14,608 nt of DNA from JBEKHI01 sp050012355 (GTDB lineage Bacteria; Actinomycetota; Actinomycetes; Streptosporangiales; Streptosporangiaceae), in the NCBI GenBank assembly GCA_050012355.1, contig JBEKHI010000202.1, forward strand, positions 1 through 14,608. The letters are read 5' to 3'. Below are positions 13,599 through 14,608 of this stretch, piece after piece; position 1 is the first letter of the stretch, and each line of letters begins with the position of its first letter. Both the position numbers and the translations under genes were made by a program. The notes under the pieces are model-generated. The model had not been told where the DNA came from. It saw nothing but the letters and a program-made list of their open reading frames with translations, and made no database searches.

Positions 13599-13683
13599 GT
13601 CCGGGTGGCGGAATAGGCAGACGCGCTAGCTTGAGGTGCTAGTGCCCGATAAGGGCATGGGGGTTCAAGTCCCCCCTCGGACA
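13599..13683 (+). tRNA. tRNA-Leu (anticodon GAG)
   Basis: An 85-nt type II tRNA. The acceptor stem is GTCCGGG/CTCGGAC with one G-T pair. The D-arm region is TGGCGGAATAGGCAGACGC, and the anticodon stem CTAGC/GCTAG holds the loop TTGAGGT, anticodon GAG. The long variable arm TGCCC-GATA-AGGGCA is diagnostic of Leu/Ser. The T-arm is GGGGGTTCAAGTCCCCC. Discriminator A at 13683; the CCA end is not encoded (the next bases are CCG). Confidence 0.96.
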
Positions 13684-13704
13684 CCGCATTTTACCAGGTC
13701 AGAT

Positions 13705-13724
13705 AGGTTTTTCGAAATAAACCT
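13705..13724 (+). terminator. Weak hairpin after tRNA-Leu
   Basis: AGGTTT (13705-13710) pairs with AAACCT (13719-13724) across an 8-nt loop, 21 nt after the tRNA. It is the nearest stem downstream, but short, AT-rich and without a following U-tract. Confidence 0.25.
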
Positions 13725-13750
13725 CAGAACCTTGCCGGCTCTTGGGCCTC

Positions 13751-13788
13751 GTCAAGCCGATACGCGTCGCGTCATGCACCGGCTTGAC
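13751..13788. repeat. Inverted repeat downstream of tRNA-Leu
   Basis: GTCAAGCCG (13751-13759) and CGGCTTGAC (13780-13788) are perfect 9-bp arms around a 20-nt loop. The loop itself holds the palindrome ACGCG-T-CGCGT (13762-13772). It could be the real tRNA terminator or a binding site. Confidence 0.55.
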
Positions 13789-13931
13789 TGTTCCAGACCA
13801 ATCCATGCGTAATATGTTCCCCAGCTTGGGACAACGCGAAGAGTAGGTGCAGCCCCGAACGCGTCGTTCATTTAACTGACATTGCGAGATTTCGCGACCC
13901 GGACCGCCTCGGACCCGACGTGACCGGCCAG

Positions 13932-13988
13932 TTCATGATCGTGGACAGTTCGGACCGTATATCAGCCGAAACTGTCCACGATCGTGAA
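13932..13988. repeat. Long inverted repeat in gene-free region
   Basis: Arms 13932-13950 and 13970-13988 pair over 19 bp with a single G-T (T13936/G13984). Three more pairs (13951-13953 with 13966-13968) form across a bulged A, leaving a 12-nt loop ACCGTATATCAG. The arm sequence contains ATCGTGGACAGTT. No gene borders it closely, so a simple terminator role is not obvious; it may be one copy of a dispersed palindromic element. Confidence 0.75.
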
Positions 13989-14249
13989 ACCGCTCTCTCC
14001 GAACCTCGCAAACCGGACGCCATGACTCCGGGAGTGCAGGCTCGACACGCCCGGGGCCGTCAAGTTGATAGCAGACGAGGCCGGGACTGCACCGATCCTT
14101 CCCTTTGTTCCAGATGACCCGAACCGGCAGCCCAGCACGCCTAGATCCCATACCCGGTCTTACCGCGCTAGGTGGACTACACGGCGGGAAGGCCCTCAGC
14201 AATCGCCCTCAATCCCCGGCCCTCGACCTCTGCCTGAGTAGCCATGGCC

Positions 14250-14266
14250 GTGCGGGCTGCCCGCAC
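14250..14266. repeat. 17-bp perfect odd palindrome
   Basis: GTGCGGGC-T-GCCCGCAC has perfect 8-bp arms around a single base. It lies inside the gene-free tail and may be an operator or a hairpin. GC-rich palindromes of this length also arise by chance at some rate. Confidence 0.5.
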
Positions 14267-14608
14267 CTGGCGGGCCGATTATCGAGCATGCGGCCGAGCA
14301 CAAGAGATCTGTCATCGTCGCGACCCTGCCTAACGCCGTGACCTGCCAGTAGGTCCGCCCGGAGGAATCCCACGGCGATCCGGGACATCGGGCGACACTC
14401 CGGCATCGAGGTCACATCACTCTGCGCATCGTGGCGGGTTTATCGCGGATGTGGCCCACCAGTGGTTCACCAGCGTTCCGCCAGCGGTCTACAGCAATAT
14501 GGCCGGGAGTGATCCGCGCCCCAAGACCATCGAAATGATCGCACTGGTCGGCCGTATTAGGGAGCGGTGTACCCATTGACAACAAGAAGAGGATCCGTTA
14601 TCCATGCG

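Larger units (their letters stand above)
13684..14603. other. Gene-poor tail with inverted repeats and possible gene relics
   Basis: I find no convincing intact gene in these roughly 920 bases. Short open frames lack good starts and show no recognisable family over their length. The stretch holds the inverted repeats listed at 13705-13724, 13751-13788, 13932-13988 and 14250-14266. On the plus strand, frame 14372-14416 reads TAIRDIGRHSGIEVTSL, resembling the helix-turn-helix of TetR regulators, but the frame closes at 14510 and has no start codon. Another frame (ending at 14579) reads like protein, with KTIEMIALVGRIRER near its end. At the window edge AGAGGA (14588-14593) precedes an ATG at 14604 by 10 nt, so a plus-strand gene may begin there. 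Confidence 0.5.

Noticed and set aside
13599..13788. tRNA-Leu as an integration site for a mobile island.
   Set aside because: No integrase, no duplicated tRNA 3' end and no phage or plasmid gene is present in the downstream 925 bases.
13933..14202. An 89-residue minus-strand frame in the tail.
   Set aside because: It covers the long inverted repeat, has no recognisable domain and no convincing start signal.

Overview
The window is chromosomal DNA from a high-GC, filamentous actinomycete. The evidence is roughly 65-70% GC coding sequence, frequent GTG starts, an F420-dependent PPOX-type oxidoreductase, an MFS-thymidylate kinase fusion, a topoisomerase I with a basic C-terminal tail and no visible zinc fingers, and two multi-domain chaplins (the hydrophobic aerial-surface proteins of sporulating actinomycetes). 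Streptomyces relatives or a Streptosporangiales-type lineage both fit. The sequence alone does not fix the genus.

Layout. (1) 1-178: a tRNA-Thr(CGT) on the minus strand with a strong hairpin terminator behind it. (2) 262-675: a small plus-strand F420/FMN split-barrel oxidoreductase, convergent with the next block; a pair of palindromes lies between them. (3) 824-9499, all minus strand, transcribed topA -> MFS-tmk -> holB -> ricT-like (PSP1) -> secreted TAP-type alpha/beta hydrolase. This is a replication and nucleotide housekeeping block (DNA supercoiling, dTMP kinase, clamp-loader delta-prime) whose last two genes appear to form their own sub-operon. A 21-bp hairpin separates holB from ricT, and a TAGGGT -10 box lies 6 nt before the ricT ATG. 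(4) 9823-10008: a 61-aa DUF5703 protein, divergent from topA and ending at a bidirectional terminator. (5) 10061-11859, minus strand: an overlapping pair of chaplins. The first has three chaplin domains and a C-terminal membrane segment. The second has two chaplin domains, a Cys-Gly-Cys basic repeat region and an LPTTG sortase anchor. (6) 12115-13419, minus strand: an M20-family metallopeptidase. (7) 13599-13683: tRNA-Leu(GAG), preceded by a leader hairpin. (8) 13684-14603: about 920 bases with no convincing gene, but with several inverted repeats and a possible regulator relic. A gene may begin at the very end.

The most unusual items are these. The chaplin pair combines three- and two-domain architectures and a Cys-rich basic wall-spanning segment. 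Two intergenic loci (683-736 and 3232-3283) each carry two odd-length palindromes of the form TCGATG-N3-CATCGA with centres exactly 31 bp apart, and within each pair the palindrome cores are reverse complements of each other. -10 boxes sit 6-7 nt ahead of several start codons, suggesting leaderless transcripts. I saw no mobile element, CRISPR array or obvious defence system.
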